A DNA stretch of 64,000 nt from positions 1-64,000 of the forward strand of contig NW_027507243.1 in the NCBI RefSeq assembly GCF_052324685.1. Direction: 5' to 3'. Below are positions 50,663 to 63,419 of this stretch, piece after piece. Position 1 is the first letter of the stretch; the number at the start of each line of letters is the position of its first letter. Position numbers and translations under genes: made by a program. This stretch comes from Brachyhypopomus gauderio. Its lineage: Eukaryota; Chordata; Actinopteri; Gymnotiformes; Hypopomidae. A model generated the notes under the pieces. The model was not told where the DNA came from, searched no databases, and saw nothing but the letters and a program-made list of their open reading frames with translations.

Positions 50663-51124
50663 CGTAAAACAATGCAAAGATGACCTATTTATAATGAGAG
50701 CAAAACCTGAACAACAGACATTGCTAGTTTTTTTTTTGCAGAACACCTTTAAGCTTGCTAATTGAATGTAAATAGCAACTCAACTATAAAAGTCACACAG
50801 CACCTGGTATTCCCAAGCTGTCTCCCATACAAGTATTAACCTGGCCTAAACCTATTTAGCTTCCTAGGTCAAATGAAATCGGGCGTTTTCAGGCTGGTGT
50901 GGCCGTAAGCCATAAAACAATGCAAAGATTATCTAATTATAACAAGAGCAAAACCTGAACAACAGAAATTGCTAGTTTTTTTGCAGAACACATTTAAGCT
51001 TGCTAATTGAATGTAAACAGCAACTCAACTATAAAAGTCACACAGCACCTGGTATTCCCAAGCTGTCTCCCATACAAGTATTAACCTGGCCCAAACCTAT
51101 TTAGCTTGATAATTAAATCTAATA

Positions 51125-51243
51125 GGCTTACAGCACCTGGTATTCCCAGGTGGTCTCCCATCCAAGTACTAACCAGGCCCAAACGAGCTTAGCTTCCGAG
51201 GTCAAATGAGATCGGGCGTTTTCAGGCTGGTGTGGCCGTAAGC
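51125..51243 (-). rRNA. 5S rRNA-like gene A83
   Basis: C-flank subtype, T8. Confidence 0.8.
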
Positions 51244-51596
51244 CGTAAAACAATGCAAAGATGACCTATTTATAATGAGAGCAAAACCTGAACAACAGAC
51301 ATTGCTAGTTTTTTTTGCAGAACACCTTTAAGCTTGCTAATTGAATGTAAATAGCAACTCAACTATAAAAGTCACACAGCACCTGGTATTCCCAAGCTGT
51401 CTCCCATACAAGTATTAACCTGGCCTAAACCTATTTAGCTTCCTAGGTCAAATAGGATCGGGCGTTTTCAGGCTGGTGTGGCCGTAAGCCATAAAACAAT
51501 GCAAAGATTATCTAATTATAACAAGAGCAAAACCTGAACAACAGAAATTGCTAGATTTTTGCAGAACACATTTAAGCTTGATAATTAAATCTAATA

Positions 51597-51715
51597 GGCT
51601 TACAGTACCTGGTATTCCCAGGTGGTCTCCCATCCAAGTACTAACCAGGCCCAAACGAGCTTAGCTTCCAAGGTCAAATGAGATCGGGCGTTTTCAGGCT
51701 GGTGTGGCCGTAAGC
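51597..51715 (-). rRNA. 5S rRNA-like gene A84
   Basis: G110A and C46T; twin of A45. Confidence 0.78.
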
Positions 51716-52069
51716 CATAAAACAATGCAAAGATGACCTATTTATAATGAGAGCAAAACCTGAACAACAGACATTGCTAGTTTTTTTTGCAGAACACCTT
51801 TAAGCTTGCTAATTGAATGTAAATAGCAACTCAACTATAAAAGTCACACAGCACCTGGTATTCCCAAGCTGTCTCCCATACAAGTATTAACCTGGCCTAA
51901 ACCTATTTAGCTTCCTAGGTCAAATGAAATCGGGCGTTTTCAGGCTGGTGTGGCCGTAAGCCATAAAACAATGCAAAGATTATCTAATTATAACAAGAGC
52001 AAAACCTGAACAACAGAAATTGCTAGTTTTTTTGCAGAACACATTTAAGCTTGATAATTAAATCTAATT

Positions 52070-52188
52070 GGCTTACAGCACCTGGTATTCCCAGGTGGTC
52101 TCCCATCCAAGTACTAACCAGGCCCAAACGAGCTTAGCTTCCGAGGTCAAATAAGATCGGGCGTTTTCAGGCTGGTGTGGCCGTAAGC
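52070..52188 (-). rRNA. 5S rRNA-like gene A85
   Basis: A4 subtype with C36T; twin of A46. Confidence 0.78.
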
Positions 52189-52787
52189 CCTAAAAGAATG
52201 CAAAGATGACCTATTTATAATGAGAGCAAAACCTGAACAACAGACATTGCTAGTTTGTTTTGCAGAACACCTTTAAGCTTGCTAATTGAATGTAAATAGC
52301 AACTCAACTATAAAAGTCACACAGCACCTGGTATTCCCAAGCTGTCCCCCATACAAGTATTAACCTGGCCAAAACCTATTTAGCTTCCGAGGTCAAATGA
52401 GATCGGGCGTTTTCAGGCTGGTGTGGCCGCAAGCCATAAAACAATGCAAAGATTATCTAATTATAACAAGAGCAAAACCTGAACAACAGAAATTGCTAGT
52501 TTTTTTGCAGAACACATTTAAGCTTGCTAATTGAATGTAAACAGCAACTCAACTATAAAAGTCACACAGCACCTGGTATTCCCAAGCTGTCTCCCATACA
52601 AGTATTAACCTGGCCCAAACCTATTTAGCTTCCTAGGTCAAATGAGATCGGGCGTTTTCAGGCTGGTGTGGCCGTAAGCCATAAAACAATGCAAAGATTA
52701 TCTAATTATAACAAGAGCAAAACCTGAACAACAGAAATTGCTAGTTTTTTTGCAGAACACATTTAAGCTTGATAATTAAATCTAATT

Positions 52788-52906
52788 GGCTTACAGCACC
52801 TGGTATTCCCAGGTGGTCTCCCATCCAAGTACTAACCAGGCCCAAACGAGCTTAGCTTCCGAGGTCAAATGAGATCGGGCGTTTTCAGGCTGGTGTGGCC
52901 GTAAGC
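52788..52906 (-). rRNA. 5S rRNA-like gene A86
   Basis: A1 subtype with the 2-base spacer loss; twin of A47. Confidence 0.8.
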
Positions 52907-54226
52907 CGTAAAAGAATGCAAAGATGACCTATTTATAATGAGAGCAAAACCTGAACAACAGACATTGCTAGTTTTTTTTGCAGAACACCTTTAAGCTTGC
53001 TAATTGAATGTAAATAGCAACTCAACTATAAAAGTCACAGCACCTGGTATTCCCAAGCTGTCTCCCATACAAGTATTAACCTGGCCTAAACCTATTTAGC
53101 TTCCTAGGTCAAATGAAATCGGGCGTTTTCAGGCTGGTGTGGCCGTAAGCCATAAAACAATGCAAAGATTATCTAATTATAACAAGAGCAAAACCTGAAC
53201 AACAGAAATTGCTAGTTTTTTTGCAGAACACATTTAAGCTTGCTAATTGAATGTAAACAGCAACTCAACTATAAAAGTCACACAGCACCTGGTATTCCCA
53301 AGCTGTCTCCCATACAAGTATTAACCTGGCTTAAACCTATTTAGCTTCCTAGGTCAAATGAAATCGGGCGTTTTCAGGCTGGTGTGGCCGTAAGCCATAA
53401 AACAATGCAAAGATTATCTAATTATAACAAGAGCAAAACCTGAACAACAGAAATTGCTAGTTTTTTTGCAGAACACATTTAAGCTTGATAATTAAATCTA
53501 ATTGGCTTACAGCACCTGGTATTCCCAGGTGGTCTCCCATCCAAGTACTAACCAGGCCCAAACGAGCTTAGCTTCCGAGGTCAAATGAGATCGGGCGTTT
53601 TCAGGCTGGTGTGGCCGTAAGCCGTAAAAGAATGCAAAGATGACCTATTTATAATGAGAGCAAAACCTGAACAACAGACATTGCTAGTTTGTTTTGCAGA
53701 ACACCTTTAAGCTTGCTAATTGAATGTAAATAGCAACTCAACTATAAAAGTCACACAGCACCTGGTATTCCCAAGCTGTCCCCCATACAAGTATTAACCT
53801 GGCCAAAACCTATTTAGCTTCCGAGGTCAAATGAGATCGGGCGTTTTCAGGCTGGTGTGGCCGCAAGCCATAAAACAATGCAAAGATTATCTAATTATAA
53901 CAAGAGCAAAACCTGAACAACAGAAATTGCTAGTTTTTTTGCAGAACACATTTAAGCTTGCTAATTGAATGTAAACAGCAACTCAACTATAAAAGTCACA
54001 CAGCACCTGGTATTCCCAAGCTGTCTCCCATACAAGTATTAACCTGGCCCAAACCTATTTAGCTTCCTAGGTCAAATGAGATCGGGCGTTTTCAGGCTGG
54101 TGTGGCCGTAAGCCATAAAACAATGCAAAGATTATCTAATTATAACAAGAGCAAAACCTGAACAACAGAAATTGCTAGTTTTTTTGCAGAACACATTTAA
54201 GCTTGATAATTAAATCTAATTGGCTT
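52793..54226 (-). repeat. HOR copy 19 (very short, 1,434 bp)
   Basis: Units: A1 52793 (244 bp), B1 53037, D 53282, A4 53509, G 53755, D2 54000. Twin of copy 11 at +24,060, with the same private marks. Confidence 0.9.
53504..53622 (-). rRNA. 5S rRNA-like gene A87
   Basis: A4 subtype; twin of A48. Confidence 0.8.
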
Positions 54227-54340
54227 ACAGCACCTGGTATTCCCAGGTGGTCTCCCATCCAAGTACTAACCAGGCCCAAACGAGCTTAGCTTCCGAGGTC
54301 AAATGAGATCGGGCGTTTTCAGGCTGGTGTGGCCGTAAGC
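54222..54340 (-). rRNA. 5S rRNA-like gene A88
   Basis: A1 subtype, T8; twin of A49. Confidence 0.8.
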
Positions 54341-55045
54341 CGTAAAAGAATGCAAAGATGACCTATTTATAATGAGAGCAAAACCTGAACAACAGACATT
54401 GCTAGTTTTTTTTGCAGAACACCTTTAAGCTTGCTAATTGAATGTAAATAGCAACTCAACTATAAAAGTCACACAGCACCTGGTATTCCCAAGCTGTCTC
54501 CCATACAAGTATTAACCTGGCCTAAACCTATTTAGCTTCCTAGGTCAAATGAAATCGGGCGTTTTCAGGCTGGTGTGGCCGTAAGCCATAAAACAATGCA
54601 AAGATTATCTAATTATAACAAGAGCAAAACCTGAACAACAGAAATTGCTAGTTTTTTTGCAGAACACATTTAAGCTTGCTAATTGAATGTAAACAGCAAC
54701 TCAACTATAAAAGTCACACAGCACCTGGTATTCCCAAGCTGTCTCCCATACAAGTATTAACCTGGCCTAAACCTATTTAGCTTCCTAGGTCAAATGAAAT
54801 CGGGCGTTTTCAGGCTGGTGTGGCCGTAAGCCATAAAACAATGCAAAGATTATCTAATTATAACAAGAACAAAACCTGAACAACAGAAATTGCTAGTTTT
54901 TTTGCAGAACACATTTAAGCTTGCTAATTGAATGTAAACAGCAACTCAACTATAAAAGTCACACAGCACCTGGTATTCCCAAGCTGTCTCCCATACAAGT
55001 ATTAACCTGGCCCAAACCTATTTAGCTTGATAATTAAATCTAATA

Positions 55046-55164
55046 GGCTTACAGCACCTGGTATTCCCAGGTGGTCTCCCATCCAAGTACTAACCAGGCC
55101 CAAACGAGCTTAGCTTCCGAGGTCAAATGAGATCGGGCGTTTTCAGGCTGGTGTGGCCGTAAGC
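55046..55164 (-). rRNA. 5S rRNA-like gene A89
   Basis: A2 subtype. Confidence 0.8.
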
Positions 55165-55624
55165 CGTAAAACAATGCAAAGATGACCTATTTATAATGAG
55201 AGCAAAACCTGAACAACAGACATTGCTAGTTTTTTTTGCAGAACACCTTTAAGCTTGCTAATTGAATGTAAATAGCAACTCAACTATAAAAGTCACACAG
55301 CACCTGGTATTCCCAAGCTGTCTCCCATACAAGTATTAACCTGGCCTAAACCTATTTAGCTTCCTAGGTCAAATGAAATCGGGCGTTTTCAGGCTGGTGT
55401 GGCCGTAAGCCATAAAACAATGCAAAGATGATCTAATTATAACAAGAGCAAAACCTGAACAACAGAAATTGCTAGTTTTTTTGCAGAACACATTTAAGCT
55501 TGCTAATTGAATGTAAACAGCAACTCAACTATAAAAGTCACACAGCACCTGGCATTCCCAAGCTGTCTCCCATACAAGTATTAACCTGGCCCAAACCTAT
55601 TTAGCTTGATAATTAAATCTAATA

Positions 55625-55743
55625 GGCTTACAGCACCTGGTATTCCCAGGTGGTCTCCCATCCAAGTACTAACCAGGCCCAAACGAGCTTAGCTTCCGAG
55701 GTCAAATGAGATCGGGCGTTTTCAGGCTGGTGTGGCCGTAAGC
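55625..55743 (-). rRNA. 5S rRNA-like gene A90
   Basis: A3 subtype. Confidence 0.8.
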
Positions 55744-56097
55744 CGTAAAACAATGCAAAGATGACCTATTTATAATGAGAGCAAAACCTGAACAACAGAC
55801 ATTGCTAGTTTTTTTTGCAGAACACCTTTAAGCTTGCTAATTGAATGTAAATAGCAACTCAACTATAAAAGTCACACAGCACCTGGTATTCCCAAGCTGT
55901 CTCCCATACAAGTATTAACCTGGCCTAAACCTATTTAGCTTCCTAGGTCAAATGAAATCGGGCGTTTTCAGGCTGGTGTGGCCGTAAGCCATAAAACAAT
56001 GCAAAGATTATCTAATTATAACAAGAGCAAAACCTGAACAACAGAAATTGCTAGTTTTTTTGCAGAACACATTTAAGCTTGATAATTAAATCTAATT

Positions 56098-56216
56098 GGC
56101 TTACAGCACCTGGTATTCCCAGGTGGTCTCCCATCCAAGTACTAACCAGGCCCAAACGAGCTTAGCTTCCGAGGTCAAATGAGATCGGGCGTTTTCAGGC
56201 TGGTGTGGCCGTAAGC
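56098..56216 (-). rRNA. 5S rRNA-like gene A91
   Basis: A4 subtype, without the extra base of its partner A52. Confidence 0.8.
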
Positions 56217-56815
56217 CGTAAAAGAATGCAAAGATGACCTATTTATAATGAGAGCAAAACCTGAACAACAGACATTGCTAGTTTGTTTTGCAGAACACCT
56301 TTAAGCTTGCTAATTGAATGTAAATAGCAACTCAACTATAAAAGTCACACAGCACCTGGTATTCCCAAGCTGTCCCCCATACAAGTATTAACCTGGCCAA
56401 AACCTATTTAGCTTCCGAGGTCAAATGAGATCGGGCGTTTTCAGGCTGGTGTGGCCGCAAGCCATAAAACAATGCAAAGATTATCTAATTATAACAAGAG
56501 CAAAACCTGAACAACAGAAATTGCTAGTTTTTTTGCAGAACACATTTAAGCTTGCTAATTGAATGTAAACAGCAACTCAACTATAAAAGTCACACAGCAC
56601 CTGGTATTCCCAAGCTGTCTCCCATACAAGTATTAACCTGGCCCAAACCTATTTAGCTTCCTAGGTCAAATGAGATCGGGCGTTTTCAGGCTGGTGTGGC
56701 CGTAAGCCATAAAACAATGCAAAGATTATCTAATTATAACAAGAGCAAAACCTGAACAACAGAAATTGCTAGTTTTTTTGCAGAACACATTTAAGCTTGA
56801 TAATTAAATCTAATT

Positions 56816-56934
56816 GGCTTACAGCACCTGGTATTCCCAGGTGGTCTCCCATCCAAGTACTAACCAGGCCCAAACGAGCTTAGCTTCCGAGGTCAAATGA
56901 GATCGGGCGTTTTCAGGCTGGTGTGGCCGTAAGC
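56816..56934 (-). rRNA. 5S rRNA-like gene A92
   Basis: A1 subtype, T7. Confidence 0.8.
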
Positions 56935-57638
56935 CGTAAAAGAATGCAAAGATGACCTATTTATAATGAGAGCAAAACCTGAACAACAGACATTGCTAGT
57001 TTTTTTGCAGAACACCTTTAAGCTTGCTAATTGAATGTAAATAGCAACTCAACTATAAAAGTCACACAGCACCTGGTATTCCCAAGCTGTCTCCCATACA
57101 AGTATTAACCTGGCCTAAACCTATTTAGCTTCCTAGGTCAAATGAAATCGGGCGTTTTCAGGCTGGTGTGGCCGTAAGCCATAAAACAATGCAAAGATTA
57201 TCTAATTATAACAAGAGCAAAACCTGAACAACAGAAATTGCTAGTTTTTTTGCAGAACACATTTAAGCTTGCTAATTGAATGTAAACAGCAACTCAACTA
57301 TAAAAGTCACACAGCACCTGGTATTCCCAAGCTGTCTCCCATACAAGTATTAACCTGGCCTAAACCTATTTAGCTTCCTAGGTCAAATGAAATCGGGCGT
57401 TTTCAGGCTGGTGTGGCCGTAAGCCATAAAACAATGCAAAGATTATCTAATTATAACAAGAACAAAACCTGAACAACAGAAATTGCTAGTTTTTTTGCAG
57501 AACACATTTAAGCTTGCTAATTGAATGTAAACAGCAACTCAACTATAAAAGTCACACAGCACCTGGTATTCCCAAGCTGTCTCCCATACAAGTATTAACC
57601 TGGCCCAAACCTATTTAGCTTGATAATTAAATCTAATA

Positions 57639-57757
57639 GGCTTACAGCACCTGGTATTCCCAGGTGGTCTCCCATCCAAGTACTAACCAGGCCCAAACGA
57701 GCTTAGCTTCCGAGGTCAAATGAGATCGGGCGTTTTCAGGCTGGTGTGGCCGTAAGC
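57639..57757 (-). rRNA. 5S rRNA-like gene A93
   Basis: A2 subtype. Confidence 0.8.
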
Positions 57758-58217
57758 CGTAAAACAATGCAAAGATGACCTATTTATAATGAGAGCAAAA
57801 CCTGAACAACAGACATTGCTAGTTTTTTTTGCAGAACACCTTTAAGCTTGCTAATTGAATGTAAATAGCAACTCAACTATAAAAGTCACACAGCACCTGG
57901 TATTCCCAAGCTGTCTCCCATACAAGTATTAACCTGGCCTAAACCTATTTAGCTTCCTAGGTCAAATGAAATCGGGCGTTTTCAGGCTGGTGTGGCCGTA
58001 AGCCATAAAACAATGCAAAGATGATCTAATTATAACAAGAGCAAAACCTGAACAACAGAAATTGCTAGTTTTTTTGCAGAACACATTTAAGCTTGCTAAT
58101 TGAATGTAAACAGCAACTCAACTATAAAAGTCACACAGCACCTGGCATTCCCAAGCTGTCTCCCATACAAGTATTAACCTGGCCCAAACCTATTTAGCTT
58201 GATAATTAAATCTAATA

Positions 58218-58336
58218 GGCTTACAGCACCTGGTATTCCCAGGTGGTCTCCCATCCAAGTACTAACCAGGCCCAAACGAGCTTAGCTTCCGAGGTCAAAT
58301 GAGATCGGGCGTTTTCAGGCTGGTGTGGCCGTAAGC
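58218..58336 (-). rRNA. 5S rRNA-like gene A94
   Basis: A3 subtype; GATGATC D unit on its 5' side. Confidence 0.8.
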
Positions 58337-58690
58337 CGTAAAACAATGCAAAGATGACCTATTTATAATGAGAGCAAAACCTGAACAACAGACATTGCTA
58401 GTTTTTTTTGCAGAACACCTTTAAGCTTGCTAATTGAATGTAAATAGCAACTCAACTATAAAAGTCACACAGCACCTGGTATTCCCAAGCTGTCTCCCAT
58501 ACAAGTATTAACCTGGCCTAAACCTATTTAGCTTCCTAGGTCAAATGAAATCGGGCGTTTTCAGGCTGGTGTGGCCGTAAGCCATAAAACAATGCAAAGA
58601 TGATCTAATTATAACAAGAGCAAAACCTGAACAACAGAAATTGCTAGTTTTTTTGCAGAACACATTTAAGCTTGATAATTAAATCTAATT

Positions 58691-58809
58691 GGCTTACAGC
58701 ACCTGGTATTCCCAGGTGGTCTCCCATCCAAGTACTAACCAGGCCCAAACGAGCTTAGCTTCCGAGGTCAAATGAGATCGGGCGTTTTCAGGCTGGTGTG
58801 GCCGTAAGC
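58691..58809 (-). rRNA. 5S rRNA-like gene A95
   Basis: A4 subtype. Confidence 0.8.
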
Positions 58810-59408
58810 CGTAAAAGAATGCAAAGATGACCTATTTATAATGAGAGCAAAACCTGAACAACAGACATTGCTAGTTTGTTTTGCAGAACACCTTTAAGCT
58901 TGCTAATTGAATGTAAATAGCAACTCAACTATAAAAGTCACACAGCACCTGGTATTCCCAAGCTGTCCCCCATACAAGTATTAACCTGGCCAAAACCTAT
59001 TTAGCTTCCGAGGTCAAATGAGATCGGGCGTTTTCAGGCTGGTGTGGCCGCAAGCCATAAAACAATGCAAAGATTATCTAATTATAACAAGAGCAAAACC
59101 TGAACAACAGAAATTGCTAGTTTTTTTGCAGAACACATTTAAGCTTGCTAATTGAATGTAAACAGCAACTCAACTATAAAAGTCACACAGCACCTGGTAT
59201 TCCCAAGCTGTCTCCCATACAAGTATTAACCTGGCCCAAACCTATTTAGCTTCCTAGGTCAAATGAGATCGGGCGTTTTCAGGCTGGTGTGGCCGTAAGC
59301 CATAAAACAATGCAAAGATTATCTAATTATAACAAGAGCAAAACCTGAACAACAGAAATTGCTAGTTTTTTTGCAGAACACATTTAAGCTTGATAATTAA
59401 ATCTAATT

Positions 59409-59527
59409 GGCTTACAGCACCTGGTATTCCCAGGTGGTCTCCCATCCAAGTACTAACCAGGCCCAAACGAGCTTAGCTTCCGAGGTCAAATGAGATCGGG
59501 CGTTTTCAGGCTGGTGTGGCCGTAAGC
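59409..59527 (-). rRNA. 5S rRNA-like gene A96
   Basis: A1 subtype, T8. Confidence 0.8.
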
Positions 59528-60232
59528 CGTAAAAGAATGCAAAGATGACCTATTTATAATGAGAGCAAAACCTGAACAACAGACATTGCTAGTTTTTTTT
59601 GCAGAACACCTTTAAGCTTGCTAATTGAATGTAAATAGCAACTCAACTATAAAAGTCACACAGCACCTGGTATTCCCAAGCTGTCTCCCATACAAGTATT
59701 AACCTGGCCTAAACCTATTTAGCTTCCTAGGTCAAATGAAATCGGGCGTTTTCAGGCTGGTGTGGCCGTAAGCCATAAAACAATGCAAAGATTATCTAAT
59801 TATAACAAGAGCAAAACCTGAACAACAGAAATTGCTAGTTTTTTTGCAGAACACATTTAAGCTTGCTAATTGAATGTAAACAGCAACTCAACTATAAAAG
59901 TCACACAGCACCTGGTATTCCCAAGCTGTCTCCCATACAAGTATTAACCTGGCCTAAACCTATTTAGCTTCCTAGGTCAAATGAAATCGGGCGTTTTCAG
60001 GCTGGTGTGGCCGTAAGCCATAAAACAATGCAAAGATTATCTAATTATAACAAGAACAAAACCTGAACAACAGAAATTGCTAGTTTTTTTGCAGAACACA
60101 TTTAAGCTTGCTAATTGAATGTAAACAGCAACTCAACTATAAAAGTCACACAGCACCTGGTATTCCCAAGCTGTCTCCCATACAAGTATTAACCTGGCCC
60201 AAACCTATTTAGCTTGATAATTAAATCTAATA

Positions 60233-60351
60233 GGCTTACAGCACCTGGTATTCCCAGGTGGTCTCCCATCCAAGTACTAACCAGGCCCAAACGAGCTTAG
60301 CTTCCGAGGTCAAATGAGATCGGGCGTTTTCAGGCTGGTGTGGCCGTAAGC
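60233..60351 (-). rRNA. 5S rRNA-like gene A97
   Basis: A2 subtype in a short HOR copy. Confidence 0.8.
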
Positions 60352-60705
60352 CGTAAAACAATGCAAAGATGACCTATTTATAATGAGAGCAAAACCTGAA
60401 CAACAGACATTGCTAGTTTTTTTTGCAGAACACCTTTAAGCTTGCTAATTGAATGTAAATAGCAACTCAACTATAAAAGTCACACAGCACCTGGTATTCC
60501 CAAGCTGTCTCCCATACAAGTATTAACCTGGCCTAAACCTATTTAGCTTCCTAGGTCAAATGAAATCGGGCGTTTTCAGGCTGGTGTGGCCGTAAGCCAT
60601 AAAACAATGCAAAGATGATCTAATTATAACAAGAGCAAAACCTGAACAACAGAAATTGCTAGTTTTTTTGCAGAACACATTTAAGCTTGATAATTAAATC
60701 TAATT

Positions 60706-60824
60706 GGCTTACAGCACCTGGTATTCCCAGGTGGTCTCCCATCCAAGTACTAACCAGGCCCAAACGAGCTTAGCTTCCGAGGTCAAATGAGATCGGGCGT
60801 TTTCAGGCTGGTGTGGCCGTAAGC
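60706..60824 (-). rRNA. 5S rRNA-like gene A98
   Basis: A4 subtype. Confidence 0.8.
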
Positions 60825-61423
60825 CGTAAAAGAATGCAAAGATGACCTATTTATAATGAGAGCAAAACCTGAACAACAGACATTGCTAGTTTGTTTTGCA
60901 GAACACCTTTAAGCTTGCTAATTGAATGTAAATAGCAACTCAACTATAAAAGTCACACAGCACCTGGTATTCCCAAGCTGTCCCCCATACAAGTATTAAC
61001 CTGGCCAAAACCTATTTAGCTTCCGAGGTCAAATGAGATCGGGCGTTTTCAGGCTGGTGTGGCCGCAAGCCATAAAACAATGCAAAGATTATCTAATTAT
61101 AACAAGAGCAAAACCTGAACAACAGAAATTGCTAGTTTTTTTGCAGAACACATTTAAGCTTGCTAATTGAATGTAAACAGCAACTCAACTATAAAAGTCA
61201 CACAGCACCTGGTATTCCCAAGCTGTCTCCCATACAAGTATTAACCTGGCCCAAACCTATTTAGCTTCCTAGGTCAAATGAGATCGGGCGTTTTCAGGCT
61301 GGTGTGGCCGTAAGCCATAAAACAATGCAAAGATTATCTAATTATAACAAGAGCAAAACCTGAACAACAGAAATTGCTAGTTTTTTTGCAGAACACATTT
61401 AAGCTTGATAATTAAATCTAATT

Positions 61424-61542
61424 GGCTTACAGCACCTGGTATTCCCAGGTGGTCTCCCATCCAAGTACTAACCAGGCCCAAACGAGCTTAGCTTCCGAGG
61501 TCAAATGAGATCGGGCGTTTTCAGGCTGGTGTGGCCGTAAGC
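61424..61542 (-). rRNA. 5S rRNA-like gene A99
   Basis: A1 subtype, T8. Confidence 0.8.
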
Positions 61543-62247
61543 CGTAAAAGAATGCAAAGATGACCTATTTATAATGAGAGCAAAACCTGAACAACAGACA
61601 TTGCTAGTTTTTTTTGCAGAACACCTTTAAGCTTGCTAATTGAATGTAAATAGCAACTCAACTATAAAAGTCACACAGCACCTGGTATTCCCAAGCTGTC
61701 TCCCATACAAGTATTAACCTGGCCTAAACCTATTTAGCTTCCTAGGTCAAATGAAATCGGGCGTTTTCAGGCTGGTGTGGCCGTAAGCCATAAAACAATG
61801 CAAAGATTATCTAATTATAACAAGAGCAAAACCTGAACAACAGAAATTGCTAGTTTTTTTGCAGAACACATTTAAGCTTGCTAATTGAATGTAAACAGCA
61901 ACTCAACTATAAAAGTCACACAGCACCTGGTATTCCCAAGCTGTCTCCCATACAAGTATTAACCTGGCCTAAACCTATTTAGCTTCCTAGGTCAAATGAA
62001 ATCGGGCGTTTTCAGGCTGGTGTGGCCGTAAGCCATAAAACAATGCAAAGATTATCTAATTATAACAAGAACAAAACCTGAACAACAGAAATTGCTAGTT
62101 TTTTTGCAGAACACATTTAAGCTTGCTAATTGAATGTAAACAGCAACTCAACTATAAAAGTCACACAGCACCTGGTATTCCCAAGCTGTCTCCCATACAA
62201 GTATTAACCTGGCCCAAACCTATTTAGCTTGATAATTAAATCTAATA

Positions 62248-62366
62248 GGCTTACAGCACCTGGTATTCCCAGGTGGTCTCCCATCCAAGTACTAACCAGG
62301 CCCAAACGAGCTTAGCTTCCGAGGTCAAATGAGATCGGGCGTTTTCAGGCTGGTGTGGCCGTAAGC
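62248..62366 (-). rRNA. 5S rRNA-like gene A100
   Basis: A2 subtype. Confidence 0.8.
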
Positions 62367-62826
62367 CGTAAAACAATGCAAAGATGACCTATTTATAATG
62401 AGAGCAAAACCTGAACAACAGACATTGCTAGTTTTTTTTGCAGAACACCTTTAAGCTTGCTAATTGAATGTAAATAGCAACTCAACTATAAAAGTCACAC
62501 AGCACCTGGTATTCCCAAGCTGTCTCCCATACAAGTATTAACCTGGCCTAAACCTATTTAGCTTCCTAGGTCAAATGAAATCGGGCGTTTTCAGGCTGGT
62601 GTGGCCGTAAGCCATAAAACAATGCAAAGATGATCTAATTATAACAAGAGCAAAACCTGAACAACAGAAATTGCTAGTTTTTTTGCAGAACACATTTAAG
62701 CTTGCTAATTGAATGTAAACAGCAACTCAACTATAAAAGTCACACAGCACCTGGCATTCCCAAGCTGTCTCCCATACAAGTATTAACCTGGCCCAAACCT
62801 ATTTAGCTTGATAATTAAATCTAATA

Positions 62827-62945
62827 GGCTTACAGCACCTGGTATTCCCAGGTGGTCTCCCATCCAAGTACTAACCAGGCCCAAACGAGCTTAGCTTCCG
62901 AGGTCAAATGAGATCGGGCGTTTTCAGGCTGGTGTGGCCGTAAGC
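62827..62945 (-). rRNA. 5S rRNA-like gene A101
   Basis: A3 subtype. Confidence 0.8.
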
Positions 62946-63299
62946 CGTAAAACAATGCAAAGATGACCTATTTATAATGAGAGCAAAACCTGAACAACAG
63001 ACATTGCTAGTTTTTTTTGCAGAACACCTTTAAGCTTGCTAATTGAATGTAAATAGCAACTCAACTATAAAAGTCACACAGCACCTGGTATTCCCAAGCT
63101 GTCTCCCATACAAGTATTAACCTGGCCTAAACCTATTTAGCTTCCTAGGTCAAATGAAATCGGGCGTTTTCAGGCTGGTGTGGCCGTAAGCCATAAAACA
63201 ATGCAAAGATTATCTAATTATAACAAGAGCAAAACCTGAACAACAGAAATTGCTAGTTTTTTTGCAGAACACATTTAAGCTTGATAATTAAATCTAATT

Positions 63300-63419
63300 G
63301 GCTTACAGCACCTGGTATTCCCAGGTGGTCTCCCATCCAAGTACTAACCAGGCCCAAACGAGCTTAGCTTCCGAGGTCAAATGAGATCGGAGCGTTTTCA
63401 GGCTGGTGTGGCCGTAAGC
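63300..63419 (-). rRNA. 5S rRNA-like gene A102
   Basis: A4 subtype with an extra base at 63391 (GGAGCG), as in A52. Confidence 0.78.

Larger units (their letters stand above)
48916..51129 (-). repeat. Variant cassette, copy 3 (2,214 bp)
   Basis: Offset 24,060 from copy 1 and 9,780 from copy 2. Units: A 48916, B3 49163, C2 49408, A 49496, B 49743, C2 49988, A 50076, D 50323, A 50549, B 50797, C1 51042. It is flanked on the right like copy 1 and on the left like copy 2. Confidence 0.85.
31567..51452 (-). repeat. Macro tandem duplication, period about 9,780 bp
   Basis: About 31567-41672 matches 41350-51452 unit for unit, with offsets of 9,780-9,783. Differences seen: one extra base each in the units at 32040 and 32287, and a T8/T7 tract in the A1 pair 32760/42541. 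The match ends where the right copy has AAATAGGATC and the left has AAATGAAATC. Because the end of the first copy meets the start of the second, this is a direct tandem duplication of about 15 gene-bearing A units. Confidence 0.8.
47148..52792 (-). repeat. HOR copy 18 (expanded, 5,645 bp)
   Basis: Units: A1 47148, B1 47394, B2 47639, C1 47884, A2 47972, D 48218, A 48444, D 48690, cassette 48916-51129, A 51130, D 51376, A 51602, D 51848, A4 52075, G 52321, D2 52566. The left part matches copy 15 and the right part matches copy 10. Confidence 0.88.
54227..56820 (-). repeat. HOR copy 20 (complete, 2,594 bp)
   Basis: Units: A1 54227, B1 54473, B2 54718, C1 54963, A2 55051, B3 55297, C2 55542, A3 55630, D1 55876, A4 56103, G 56349, D2 56594. 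Matches copy 12 without its three small indels. Confidence 0.92.
56821..59413 (-). repeat. HOR copy 21 (complete order, 2,593 bp)
   Basis: Units: A1 56821 (T7), B1 57066, B2 57311, C1 57556, A2 57644, B3 57890, C2 58135, A3 58223, D1 58469 (GATGATC), A4 58696, G 58942, D2 59187. Confidence 0.92.
59414..61428 (-). repeat. HOR copy 22 (short form, 2,015 bp)
   Basis: Units: A1 59414 (T8), B1 59660, B2 59905, C1 60150, A2 60238, D 60484, A4 60711, G 60957, D2 61202. Confidence 0.9.
48776..62620 (-). repeat. Long duplicated segment, right copy (about 13.8 kb)
   Basis: Partner of 24716-38560. At its left edge the D unit at 48690 has GAAATC where the partner has ATAGGATC. At its right edge the unit at 62499 is a full B3 (GATGATC) where the partner has a short D with GCTAGATTTTTGC. 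Confidence 0.8.
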